This document shows, piece after piece, positions 47,193 to 55,418 of a stretch of DNA of 64,000 nucleotides. How positions within the stretch are numbered: the stretch's first letter is position 1; every line of letters begins with the position of its first letter. This DNA is from an uncultured Emticicia sp. (GTDB lineage Bacteria > Bacteroidota > Bacteroidia > Cytophagales > Spirosomataceae). The stretch is from assembly GCF_937903345.1 (NCBI RefSeq), contig NZ_CALCZQ010000063.1, positions 62,001-126,000 of the forward strand, in the 5' to 3' direction. The translations under genes were made by a program, and so were the position numbers. The notes beneath the pieces were generated by a model. It worked only from the letters and a program-made list of their open reading frames with translations, searched no databases and was not told where the DNA came from.

Positions 47193-47302
47193 CGGTCCGC
47201 CGTAGCGGTTGAGAGTTCTGAATTATGAGTAGTCTCCGTCACAACGGCTAAAACTGAGTATCAAACTCAGAACTAATAATTCAGAATCGCTTCGGCAGAC
47301 CG
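47193..47302. repeat. Layered palindrome between convergent genes
   Basis: Outer arms 47193-47207 and 47288-47302 match at 13 of 15 positions. Inner arms TTCTGAATTAT (47216-47226) and ATAATTCAGAA (47276-47286) match fully. A third inner pair CTGAGT/ACTCAG lies near 47255-47270. The gap is shared by the LOG-family and bacilliredoxin genes, so it may end both transcripts. Confidence 0.75.
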
Positions 47303-47315
47303 CCCAGAACTAAAG

Positions 47316-47741
47316 TTATGCTTCCTCACCTACAACTTCTTCCAAAACAGCTACTAAATGTGTGGCAATCATTTCAGCGGAACGCCCTTCAATGTGGTGT
47401 CTTTCAATAAAATGAACAACCTCACCGTTTTTAAAAATCGCAATCGCTGGTGATGATGGTGGAAATGGAATGTATGTACGCATTTGTTGAACTGCATCAG
47501 TATCGACACCTGCAAAAACAGTTACTAAACTTTCAGGTTTAGCCTCTGAGCGTTGCAAAGCTAATTTTACACCTGGGCGACAAGTACCTGCTGCACAACC
47601 ACAAACGGAGTTGATAACAACCAGCGATGTTCCCTGTTGGTTGGTAATAAAAGTATCTACATCAGAAGCAGATAATAATTCTTTAAAGCCTACATTAACT
47701 AAATCAGCTTTCATCGGTGACACTAAATGAGGAGGATACAT
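47316..47741 (-). CDS. Bacilliredoxin (BrxA/BrxB, YphP family)
   Basis: 141 residues. The CGC motif in NSVCGCAAGTCRPG is the redox-active site of bacilliredoxins, which remove bacillithiol from proteins. The family name carries this role from Bacillus; whether this bacterium makes bacillithiol cannot be told from the window. It is the last gene of the minus-strand run after the DUF59 gene. Confidence 0.92.
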   Translation of the reverse strand: MYPPHLVSPMKADLVNVGFKELLSASDVDTFITNQQGTSLVVINSVCGCAAGTCRPGVKLALQRSEAKPESLVTVFAGVDTDAVQQMRTYIPFPPSSPAIAIFKNGEVVHFIERHHIEGRSAEMIATHLVAVLEEVVGEEA

Positions 47742-47858
47742 AAGATAAACTGCCCTCCTGCCCCTGAAGGAGAGCTTTGTTTTAATGGTTTTAATGTTGT
47801 TGGGGTATGCAACATTTTTTTAGTTTATTTTTTGGATAGCCTTTGGCAGCTCGGCGAA

Positions 47859-48170
47859 TTACATAAACCCAAGCTCCAATTGAGCTACTTCCGACATCAT
47901 ATCGGTTGCATAAGGTGGGTCGAAAGTAAGTTCAACACTTACGTCGCTTACGCCTTCAATCTCTCGGATTTTCTGCTCAACTTCCACAGGAATCGACTCT
48001 GCTGATGGGCAAGATGGCGAGGTAAGGGTCATTAAAACATAAACATTATTTACAGGAAAAATCTTTATGTCGTATATTAAACCCAGCTCATATACATCAA
48101 CGGGAATTTCAGGGTCATAAACCTGCTTAATTGCAACTATTACGCTTTCTTTTAATTCTTGCTCAGTCAT
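47859..48170 (-). CDS. DUF59/MIP18-family SUF-associated protein
   Basis: 103 residues. VYDPEIPVDVYELGLIYDI and the LTSPSCPSAESIPVEVE segment with its Cys identify the MIP18/SufT-like family that helps mature Fe-S proteins. It is encoded 25 bp downstream of sufE on the same strand, the arrangement seen in Bacteroidota SUF clusters. sufB, sufC and sufD are not in this window. Confidence 0.93.
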   Translation of the reverse strand: MTEQELKESVIVAIKQVYDPEIPVDVYELGLIYDIKIFPVNNVYVLMTLTSPSCPSAESIPVEVEQKIREIEGVSDVSVELTFDPPYATDMMSEVAQLELGFM

Positions 48171-48195
48171 TTTTTATTTATGAAAAATGTTTCAA

Positions 48196-48618
48196 TTAGT
48201 TTTCTTTTGCCTGGTATGCCACAGCGTAAGACCTCATTTGCTTTACCATCGAGGCCAAACCATTAGAACGAGTTTGTGCCAAATGGCTTGCTAAACCTAC
48301 TTTATCAATAAAATATAAATCTGATTTTAGTATCTCTTCAGGCGTATGATTGGTCATGACTTTAACGAGCATACTCACCAAACCTTTAACGATAATTGCT
48401 TCGCTATCAGCCTCAAAGTATAATTTACCATCTTGCTTGTAGGCATGAAGCCAAACTATTGATTGACAACCTTTAATGATATTGTCTTCGATTTTAAATT
48501 CGTCAGATAGTTTAGGTAATTTTTTACCTAAATCAATAATGTACTCGTATTTTCCTTCCCAGTCATCAAAGAGCTCAAACTCTTCAATGATTTCATCTTG
48601 TATTTCGTTTATTGTCAT
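48196..48618 (-). CDS. sufE: SufE family Fe-S assembly protein
   Basis: 140 residues. SufE takes the persulfide sulfur from SufS at a conserved Cys, here in KGCQSIVWLHAY, and passes it to the SufBCD scaffold. The C-terminal MLVKVMTNHTPEEIL and MVKQMRSYA are as in the family. It lies downstream of sufS with a small toxin-antitoxin-like pair in between. Confidence 0.95.
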   Translation of the reverse strand: MTINEIQDEIIEEFELFDDWEGKYEYIIDLGKKLPKLSDEFKIEDNIIKGCQSIVWLHAYKQDGKLYFEADSEAIIVKGLVSMLVKVMTNHTPEEILKSDLYFIDKVGLASHLAQTRSNGLASMVKQMRSYAVAYQAKEN

Positions 48619-48689
48619 ATATTTCTAAAAATCACAAACCCAAAGATTTCGCACCATTCTTCTATAACTAAGATGGTCTTACTTACAAC

Positions 48690-48824
48690 CTATAAAATCC
48701 TATATTTCTCTACAAAATATTCTTTTTCCCAAAAATCAGCATAAATAGGACTTTCATCGTATAAAGAAGAATAGACATCTAAAAAGTCTTCTCGTGCTTC
48801 TTCACTTATCTCGACTGTCGCCAT
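48690..48824 (-). CDS. Short RelE/ParE-like toxin fragment
   Basis: 44 residues from ATG at 48824 to TAG at 48690, starting MATVEISEEAREDFLDVYSS. The opening resembles the first helix of RelE/ParE-type toxins, which are usually about 90-100 residues. The catalytic C-terminal half is missing, so this is probably a truncated remnant. It overlaps the frame upstream by 19 bases, the layout of an antitoxin-toxin pair. Confidence 0.4.
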   Translation of the reverse strand: MATVEISEEAREDFLDVYSSLYDESPIYADFWEKEYFVEKYRIL

Positions 48825-48976
48825 GTTTCAAACTCCTTTTTAAACTGACCTATTGGTATTGTCTTTCCTTCTTTTATTTGCTGAATTCCTTTGTTATACT
48901 TATCAATAATTAAAATGCGTTGAATAACATCTTCCCTTTCAAATTCTTTTAGGAGGTCATCAATAGATACCAACAA
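48806..48976 (-). CDS. Antitoxin-like small protein directly after sufS
   Basis: An open frame of 56 codons if it starts at a TTG (48976-48974); no ATG is present. It reads SIDDLLKEFEREDVIQRI, then KGIQQIKEGKTIPIGQFKKE, then ETWRQSR and a stop. This is like small Bacteroidota antitoxins that precede RelE-type toxins. The frame is the same as that of sufS, with the sufS stop 10 codons upstream of the TTG, so it could be made by restart after sufS. The start is uncertain. Confidence 0.4.
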   Translation of the reverse strand: MLVSIDDLLKEFEREDVIQRILIIDKYNKGIQQIKEGKTIPIGQFKKEFETWRQSR

Positions 48977-49006
48977 TTGTGCTTTGGTAATAAAAGTTAT
49001 ATGTGT

Positions 49007-50230
49007 TTAAAGTACCATTTTCTTTACTTTATGTATACCAGCAACTAATTTATCAATTTCATCTGTTGTGTTATAAACAGCAAAAGAGGCTCTTGAAGTT
49101 CCGGGAAGGCCTAAGCGGTTCATCAGCGGTTGCGTGCAATGATGCCCTGTACGAATAGCAATGCCCTGTTGGTCAAGAATAACACCTACGTCCTGCGGGT
49201 GAATGCCATTTAAAACAAACGAAACCACCGAAACTTTCTCTTTTGCTTTTCCAACGATTCGCAATCCGCCGATTTCTGAAAGTTGCTCAGTGGCATATTT
49301 CAAAAGTTCGTCTTCGTAAGCAGCAATATTTTCTTTACCTAAATCATTAATATAATCTATTGCAAATTTTACGGCCACAACATCAGCGATATTTGGCGTT
49401 CCTGCTTCAAATTTATACGGAAGTTCGTTATACGTAGTTTTCTCAAATGTTACCTCCTTAATCATTTCTCCACCACCACGATATGGCGGCATAGCATTTA
49501 AAATATCTGATTTACCGTAAAGTACGCCCATACCAGTTGGTCCAAACAATTTGTGTGCCGAAAAAGCATAGAAATCAGCATCTAAAGTTTGGACATCAAT
49601 CGTAATATGGGACGATGCTTGAGCTCCATCAATCAAAACCTTTGCACCTACTTCGTGGGCTTTATCTATAATAAATTTTACGTCGTTGATTGTTCCCAAT
49701 GCATTGGAAACATGAACCACCGATACGAATTTGGTTTTTTCGGAAAGCATTTTTTCGTATGCTTCCAGAATCAAATCGCCTTTATCATCAATCGGAATAA
49801 CTCTTAAAACACATCCTTTTTCCTCACAAAGCATTTGCCAAGGCACAATGTTGGAATGATGCTCTAATGTTGAAATAATTATTTCATCGCCTTCTTTCAA
49901 AAATTTACGTCCGTAAGTTTGAGCAACTAGATTGATTCCATCAGTTGTACCGTAAGTAAAAATAATTTCTTCTTTGTGAGCTGCATTCAAAAACTTTTGA
50001 ATAGCGGAGCGAGAATCTTCAAATGCAGAGGTTGCTTTTTCAGCCAAAAAGTGGATTCCACGGTGAATATTGGCGTTATAATGACCGTAATAGTTTGCTA
50101 AAGCCTCTAAAACAACAAATGGTTTTTGAGTAGTGGCAGCATTATCAAAATACACTAAATCACGACCATTTACTTTTTCATCAAGAATCGGAAAGTCTTG
50201 ACGAATTTTATTAATATCTAATACTGACAT
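49007..50230 (-). CDS. sufS: Cysteine desulfurase SufS
   Basis: 407 residues from ATG at 50230 (MSVLDINKIRQDFPIL); a TTG further upstream would add 14 residues that do not fit. SufS takes sulfur from cysteine for Fe-S clusters using PLP. The PLP-binding Lys is in FSAHKLFGPTG and the catalytic Cys in RTGHHCTQPLM. It leads the minus-strand run of SUF-related genes. The first SUF genes (B, C, D) are not beside it. Confidence 0.96.
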   Translation of the reverse strand: MSVLDINKIRQDFPILDEKVNGRDLVYFDNAATTQKPFVVLEALANYYGHYNANIHRGIHFLAEKATSAFEDSRSAIQKFLNAAHKEEIIFTYGTTDGINLVAQTYGRKFLKEGDEIIISTLEHHSNIVPWQMLCEEKGCVLRVIPIDDKGDLILEAYEKMLSEKTKFVSVVHVSNALGTINDVKFIIDKAHEVGAKVLIDGAQASSHITIDVQTLDADFYAFSAHKLFGPTGMGVLYGKSDILNAMPPYRGGGEMIKEVTFEKTTYNELPYKFEAGTPNIADVVAVKFAIDYINDLGKENIAAYEDELLKYATEQLSEIGGLRIVGKAKEKVSVVSFVLNGIHPQDVGVILDQQGIAIRTGHHCTQPLMNRLGLPGTSRASFAVYNTTDEIDKLVAGIHKVKKMVL

Positions 50231-50372
50231 ATTTTCTTTGTTGTAGATTTGTAATTTTTGGAGAATCCTCAACTACTTCACGTTTTATAGCTTCCTTAAG
50301 GCGATTCTGAAAAGCCACTCATCAGCATAACAAGCAAGTATAGTTTTTAGTTTGGAATAATTCTAAATTATA

Positions 50373-51143
50373 TCAAAATTTTAAAACGAAATGTTGCTTG
50401 GGTTGTTTCTTTCTAAAAAAAACAATTCCTATCCAAAATAAATCAATACTAATACTCACTGATTCATGGCTCTGTATTGATTGCCAAGCTTGTTTCATTT
50501 CTTTCGACCAATAAATATCATCAAAAATAAAACAGCTGCCATCATGTGCTTTCGCAAGACATTGACTAAAATATCGAATTGTTGGCTCATAACGATGATT
50601 TGCATCGAAAAAAACAAAATCTAATTGTGTAGAGTTCTGTAATTTTTCGGGCAATGTTTCGTCAATGTTTCCGACTATTATTTCAATATTTTTTAAGGCA
50701 AGTTTACCGAAATTCTCGTGAGCAACTTTTGCAGTCTCATCGCAACCTTCAAAACTATAAACTTTTAAGTTTTGATCTGCTTTGCCTAAATATGCAGTCG
50801 TGAGACCCAAAGAAGTGCCTAAATCAAAAATGTTTTTATATTGATAATTCTTTATAATTCTGAAAAATAACTGTGCCAAGCTCGGTTTTTTGAGCGATTT
50901 ACGAGAAATATCTTCAACCGTTCGCCTTATATTCTTATTGGTTTTTGCTCCTGCACCAAAATCTGTAATATTTATGATACGATTATCGCTCAAAAGTTGA
51001 TTTCTCAAGTTCTCAATTTCATTAAATTCCGCAAAATATAACTTGTCTTTTATAACTTTGGTATAAAACTCATATACAAAAGGAGAATGCAAAGAATGTT
51101 CGTCTTTTGCTTTTAAACGATATTTAATATAATCAAGGATCAT
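50373..51143 (-). CDS. Class I SAM-dependent O-methyltransferase-like protein
   Basis: 256 residues from the ATG at 51143 (MILDYIKYRLKAKDEH); the upstream ATG adds eight odd residues. SAM motif I is FDLGTSLGLTTAYLG, and DFVFFDANHRYEPTI is a typical later motif. The fold resembles catechol O-methyltransferases, but the substrate is unknown. The N-terminal DEHSLHSPFVYEFY is common in Bacteroidota members. It is a single gene; a terminator lies just upstream. Confidence 0.85.
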   Translation of the reverse strand: MILDYIKYRLKAKDEHSLHSPFVYEFYTKVIKDKLYFAEFNEIENLRNQLLSDNRIINITDFGAGAKTNKNIRRTVEDISRKSLKKPSLAQLFFRIIKNYQYKNIFDLGTSLGLTTAYLGKADQNLKVYSFEGCDETAKVAHENFGKLALKNIEIIVGNIDETLPEKLQNSTQLDFVFFDANHRYEPTIRYFSQCLAKAHDGSCFIFDDIYWSKEMKQAWQSIQSHESVSISIDLFWIGIVFFRKKQPKQHFVLKF

Positions 51144-51155
51144 CCTGCAAAAATA

Positions 51156-51190
51156 GCAAAAAAGCACGACAGATTGCCGTGCTTTTTTGC
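51156..51190. terminator. Terminator copy A, identical to the one before clpC
   Basis: A stem GCAAAAAAGCACG with CGTGCTTTTTTGC (loop ACAGATTGC) lies between the lipase gene end and the methyltransferase start. The inner 33 bases (51157-51189) are identical to 55364-55396. A- and T-runs on both sides suit either strand. Confidence 0.88.
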
Positions 51191-51207
51191 ATTATATCGC
51201 TGATATT

Positions 51208-53952
51208 TTAATTACAGTAATCCAAATACCCGGATATATTTCTACTTCTATCATCAGCAGTTCGTGCTTGAAAATACTGAGCATTTGTACTATTTGGAAG
51301 AGTAATTTCAAAGCCATTATCTAAGATATTTGCTTTGTACCATATTATTCCATCAGTTGAAAATTCAGTATAAGTGTTGATGTCAATATTATGTACAAAA
51401 ACATGAAATGTTGTATTCCCTCCATTACAAGTTTTATAGTTTTTAGCTTGGTCAAACTCAAATGGTTGTAATGAACAGATTGTTGAAATCTGATTTGGAC
51501 TTTTTACTTTTGGCTTTGGTTGATATAATTGTAATTGAGGACAACCAATAATTGCGGTAAATAGAATATTTGAGTTTCCATTTGCAAAGAAATTAGGCTC
51601 TAATATAATAGCTTTCCCTGCTCGATAAATATCTGTCGAGTTATCGGGAATAGTAGAATTAAGTGTTATATAATCTTGACAATTTCCTGCACAAATGGAG
51701 TTTGGTAAATTATAAATCTCATTTCTAAAAGCATTAATAAGGCGTTCATCATTCCGAGCATGACCTAAATCTTTGTCAAGAGGGGCATAAACAGTATCAA
51801 AGGGTGTAGTTCCTGCACATTTGGAAAGATTTACACCTGTAAAGTTTTTGTAAATATTATAGTTTTCAGAATTGGGGAAAGTATAATCTACTGAACTCAT
51901 AGTGGGCATAAAATTAGTAAATGGAAGTAAATTTAAAGGAACGCCCAATTGTTTTGAGGTAATTTTATCCAGGATTTTATTTAGTCCTTTTATTTGGTCG
52001 CCTTCAATATCTACGTCAGCATCAGCACCAAAATTTCCGCCTGGTGCTATATCATAACTTTGATTATTAAATGGCAATGTATAAAATTTTTGTTGTTTAA
52101 ATTGTCCACCCCCAAATACTAATTTAAAGAGATTTGTCTTATTATTAACGGCAAAATCAAGCGATTCACAACGATTACTTTCTGTTTGGGTATATGCCTT
52201 TATTCTAACAACATCACAATTTGAAGTACAAACTGGGTTTTTATTCTTAATAATTTCTAATTCAAATTCTTGCTGACAAGGTGTAATAATTTCATTATCG
52301 GGCTGTGTTTGTGATTTCAAGATGCCCGAACGATTTCCATTAACAATAGCTACTTTTCGACAAATAGAAGGGTAATTATTAACTAAATTTAGATTACTCG
52401 AAAGTTGAGTTCTGTAAGGATGTGGCTCAATTTCTTCTGAACCCATTGAAGAGTGATTTACGAGCATTTGCTTTGCACCGTTATTTTGATGTAAGAAATT
52501 TCGAACACCTTCAAAAATATGTAACCCTCCATATTGTGTAACCATATCTAACATTTGTTGTACACCAAGAGGTACTTCTGCTCCTTGGTGTGGACCATCA
52601 AAAGAAATGTAAGTTCGGGTATGATGGGGCTTGTTATTTTTCTCCATATAAGCAAGTGCATATCGAGCAACTAATGCACCCATACTTGGAGCGATAAAAA
52701 TAAAATCTTGTTGAATTGAGGACTGATATTGATTATAAATTGTTTCCAAAAATTTGGCAAAGGCAAGTCCATTATTTTCTACGAAACCAGCTCCACCACG
52801 ATTTGTTCCCTTCTCATCATAATCGTAGATAGCAATGTCATAGCCATTTTGCCGTAATTCATCACCAAATCTTTTATCAATACCATTTTCTTGAAATTTT
52901 CGATTAACTCTACCGTCCCAAATATCCCAAACTTTTCGTGAATTAGTAGGGTCGAAACCATCAACAAAAATGACTAACTTCTTTATTTGCTGTGAAGTAC
53001 AATTATTATCAGCAAAGAAAATATATCCCCTGCCTTTGGCAGCATATGCTCCGCTTCCATACCCACCATCAAATGAATCACCAGTTACAAATATCTGAGT
53101 TTGTCCGTTACAAGGCGTTAATTCCTTTAAATCCTCTTTTTTAAGTTCAATTCTTGATATTTTTACACCAAAAATTTTCTTCTTGAGTTTAATAGTCAAT
53201 ATAGCAAAACTTGTTACAGTAACGAATGGAATAAAAAACGAAAAAAATCGAATAGGTCCTTTTATTGAACGTCCATTTTGTTGATTGCCTAAACCCAAAA
53301 GTGATTCTCGATGTAAAAGTTGTCCATCCATTTCAAAATCTATGTATTCATAATCTGATAGATTGAAACCATTATTTGAAAGTATAAAGTCAGAATCTAA
53401 GTAGAAAGTATGGGTTGATCCTGTATAAAAGCGGTCTAATCCTTCTGCAAAAAGAGGAACTGCTATAAAGACATTTTGAGCATCATAGGGAGATTCATTT
53501 CTACCTGAAACATCATAGATTTTTCCATTACTTGTTGAAAGTAAGTTATTTGCTACTGCATCTGGGTTAATTGTATTAAAATTATAATCAATAATACCAA
53601 TAGGGTGGTGAAAGTCGGGGTCTGTATTGAAATTTATTAGTTTAGTTCCAAGTTCCGATGTATGAATTAAAGAGGAACGAGAAAATGAAGAATGATAGAT
53701 TTCGTTATACGCTTGAATAAAATGAAGTGTACTTGTTGTGTTTGTATTTTCTGAACCATCATAAGTGGTTAGTTCTGCCCAAGGAAAAACAGACTCATAA
53801 AGAATCCCTGTGGGGACTTGTGATTTATCGAGAGGGCTGATAATATCAGCAATTTCTGTATTAATTGGCGTGGGAATATTGCAATTTGGAATTTGAGAAA
53901 ATGCAAAGTCACAGCAAGCCAACCACATAATGGAGGCATAAAAATACTTCAT
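51208..53952 (-). CDS. Secreted lipase/esterase-like alpha/beta hydrolase
   Basis: 914 residues with a signal peptide ending CDFAFSQ. The catalytic part contains VIFVDGFDPTNSRKVW-like oxyanion residues, the nucleophile elbow FIAPSMGALVARYAL (Ser, with Ala-Pro in place of the usual Gly-His) and FDGPHQGAEVP, as in PGAP1/triacylglycerol-lipase-like enzymes. A hydrophobic stretch near residues 233-255 could be a second membrane or hairpin segment. The C-terminus holds a DIYRAGKAIILEPNFFANG domain common in secreted Bacteroidota proteins. The following two small genes are in the same direction, and the block is bounded by identical terminators. Confidence 0.78.
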   Translation of the reverse strand: MKYFYASIMWLACCDFAFSQIPNCNIPTPINTEIADIISPLDKSQVPTGILYESVFPWAELTTYDGSENTNTTSTLHFIQAYNEIYHSSFSRSSLIHTSELGTKLINFNTDPDFHHPIGIIDYNFNTINPDAVANNLLSTSNGKIYDVSGRNESPYDAQNVFIAVPLFAEGLDRFYTGSTHTFYLDSDFILSNNGFNLSDYEYIDFEMDGQLLHRESLLGLGNQQNGRSIKGPIRFFSFFIPFVTVTSFAILTIKLKKKIFGVKISRIELKKEDLKELTPCNGQTQIFVTGDSFDGGYGSGAYAAKGRGYIFFADNNCTSQQIKKLVIFVDGFDPTNSRKVWDIWDGRVNRKFQENGIDKRFGDELRQNGYDIAIYDYDEKGTNRGGAGFVENNGLAFAKFLETIYNQYQSSIQQDFIFIAPSMGALVARYALAYMEKNNKPHHTRTYISFDGPHQGAEVPLGVQQMLDMVTQYGGLHIFEGVRNFLHQNNGAKQMLVNHSSMGSEEIEPHPYRTQLSSNLNLVNNYPSICRKVAIVNGNRSGILKSQTQPDNEIITPCQQEFELEIIKNKNPVCTSNCDVVRIKAYTQTESNRCESLDFAVNNKTNLFKLVFGGGQFKQQKFYTLPFNNQSYDIAPGGNFGADADVDIEGDQIKGLNKILDKITSKQLGVPLNLLPFTNFMPTMSSVDYTFPNSENYNIYKNFTGVNLSKCAGTTPFDTVYAPLDKDLGHARNDERLINAFRNEIYNLPNSICAGNCQDYITLNSTIPDNSTDIYRAGKAIILEPNFFANGNSNILFTAIIGCPQLQLYQPKPKVKSPNQISTICSLQPFEFDQAKNYKTCNGGNTTFHVFVHNIDINTYTEFSTDGIIWYKANILDNGFEITLPNSTNAQYFQARTADDRSRNISGYLDYCN

Positions 53953-53965
53953 AGAATGATGTGTT

Positions 53966-54478
53966 TTAGTAAGTTAAATTGTTAAATTGACCGTTACGAA
54001 TTTTAGCTATTTTTGTTTTATCTATCTCGCTTTTAGCATCAAATTCAAATTTTCCACTTACTTTTTTAGTAAGTGTATCTACTTTTGTAATTTCAATAAA
54101 TCCAATTCCCTTTATAGATGAATAATCCTCCCTAATAGAATTGCCATTCACTTTTATATATCCTCCTGAATATGAAGCCTTTGCATAGAGAGAATCAATA
54201 TAGTGCTTCTTAACCTCTAACTTTTGACCTTTTAAGTTGATAAAGAAAAGAACATCTTTATAAGTCTTCGAGTTATAAGCAGAAACCGTAAAAGTTCCTT
54301 TTAATTTATACCAATCTGCAATTAATACCTCATTAAAAATATCTCCATTACTATTAGGTCTATACCTTTCTCCGTCGATTTCACAATAAAATCTTTCGTT
54401 GTCTGTCGGTGGACTTGGTTCAACGTTAGAACCTTTACAGCCACCGAAAATTAGTATGATAAAGAGTATTTGTTTCAT
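53966..54478 (-). CDS. Small lipoprotein of unknown function
   Basis: 170 residues from MKQILFIILIFGGCKG at 54478, where the lipobox Cys follows the hydrophobic stretch; an earlier ATG puts 19 residues ahead of it. FYCEIDGERYRPN after the linker and the many beta-strands resemble DUF6252-type lipoproteins, but I cannot fix the family. It ends 13 bp upstream of the lipase gene, so it is likely in the same operon. Confidence 0.75.
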   Translation of the reverse strand: MKQILFIILIFGGCKGSNVEPSPPTDNERFYCEIDGERYRPNSNGDIFNEVLIADWYKLKGTFTVSAYNSKTYKDVLFFINLKGQKLEVKKHYIDSLYAKASYSGGYIKVNGNSIREDYSSIKGIGFIEITKVDTLTKKVSGKFEFDAKSEIDKTKIAKIRNGQFNNLTY

Positions 54479-54506
54479 GTTATTTCTATTTAAAAGAGTT
54501 AAGGAA

Positions 54507-55025
54507 TTAATAAAACCATCCTGTAAACCAATCACTAAAAAACTTAGTTAACATCCATAAAATATAGGAAAGTAATATGGCGTAAAGAATTAGCATTAAC
54601 ATTATAAATCCTAATGAAGATAAGCCGTAGGTTATCCATAATTTTTTTCTTCTAATTTTAGAAAACTCTTCTCTATAAGCATTAATATACAATTGGTCTT
54701 CTGAATATATTGATTTAGGGATTTCTATTTTGTTATGGTTTATTCCTTTTTTCTGAAAATATAAAGGGATAATCCAACCTAAAATTGGTGTGCCTATAAA
54801 AGCTCCAGCAATTACAATTCTATTTTCCTTTTTATTGATAAAGTGCTTTTTTGCATCAATTCTTGCAATTTTACTTATCGAATCTTGTCTAATACTATTA
54901 GTAGAATCTGATAAAATATAAATTCTACTTCCTCCATAGCAGTTAAAAAAAAATATTATAAATAGAGGTGTTTTCTTTATAACTAATAAATTTTTTTTCA
55001 CATTATTAAGTTTAGTGTTATCCAT
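54507..55025 (-). CDS. Small membrane protein of unknown function
   Basis: 172 residues with hydrophobic segments near residues 20-30, 80-95 and 125-155. Not recognised. The reading frame is open and the codon use fits coding sequence, but there is no family. It begins the minus-strand lipase block; the lipoprotein start follows after 28 bp. Confidence 0.6.
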   Translation of the reverse strand: MDNTKLNNVKKNLLVIKKTPLFIIFFFNCYGGSRIYILSDSTNSIRQDSISKIARIDAKKHFINKKENRIVIAGAFIGTPILGWIIPLYFQKKGINHNKIEIPKSIYSEDQLYINAYREEFSKIRRKKLWITYGLSSLGFIMLMLILYAILLSYILWMLTKFFSDWFTGWFY

Positions 55026-55363
55026 GTTTTAAACGAAAAAAAGTGAAAACGTCACTAATATTTCGTTCTCCGAGGCTTACCACAGCCCAAACAACAGAAA
55101 TAAAGCAACGCCCACGTATAACCGTAGGCTTTCAACTTTCCTCCTGTTTAACTTAAATTTTCCTAATTTCAATAACAGGCTCACAAGCTATAACGCTAGT
55201 ATGTATTTTTATCTATCTCAATATTTTAATTCATTTACTGTCTCCATATTTAGTTCGTGGAAAAGTTGCAAATATTATTTTTTAAAACATTATAAAAATA
55301 CGTAGTAAAATTCAGTATTTTTAGACTTTTCCTTATCATTTCAGACATATTATTTCTAAAAAA
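55026..55363. other. Gap between the lipase block and the clpC terminator
   Basis: 338 bases. They hold a possible 26-codon frame at 55055-55135 (listed) and otherwise A+T-rich sequence with words such as AACGCTAG and AGGCTTACC. No promoter of the exact Bacteroidota form was found. Confidence 0.5.
55055..55135 (-). CDS. Possible 26-residue lipoprotein-like peptide
   Basis: A frame from TTG at 55135 to TAG at 55055, reading MKAYGYTWALLYFCC and then LGCGKPRRTKY. A perfect AGGAGG (55145-55140) lies four bases upstream, which is rare in this group, and LGC resembles a lipobox. It is very short and has no family, so it may be chance. Confidence 0.2.
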   Translation of the reverse strand: MKAYGYTWALLYFCCLGCGKPRRTKY

Positions 55364-55396
55364 CAAAAAAGCACGACAGATTGCCGTGCTTTTTTG
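55364..55396. terminator. Terminator copy B after clpC
   Basis: The 33 bases are identical to 51157-51189: a stem with arms AAAAAAGCACG and CGTGCTTTTTT. It lies 23 bases beyond the end of clpC on the minus strand. Confidence 0.9.
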
Positions 55397-55418
55397 TTAA
55401 AAACAAGATTAAAAAATG

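Noticed and set aside
47727..48005. 92-codon plus-strand frame over the DUF59 gene
   Set aside because: It lies opposite the conserved DUF59 gene and its residues show no known fold.
51157..51189. Copy A of the terminator as an insertion sequence end
   Set aside because: It is a normal terminator with A/T tracts, not an IS inverted repeat; no transposase is present.
55080..55200. Integron attC-like site near the lipase block
   Set aside because: Words like GCCCAAAC and AACGCTAG look similar to attC ends, but the paired core sites and spacing are not present.
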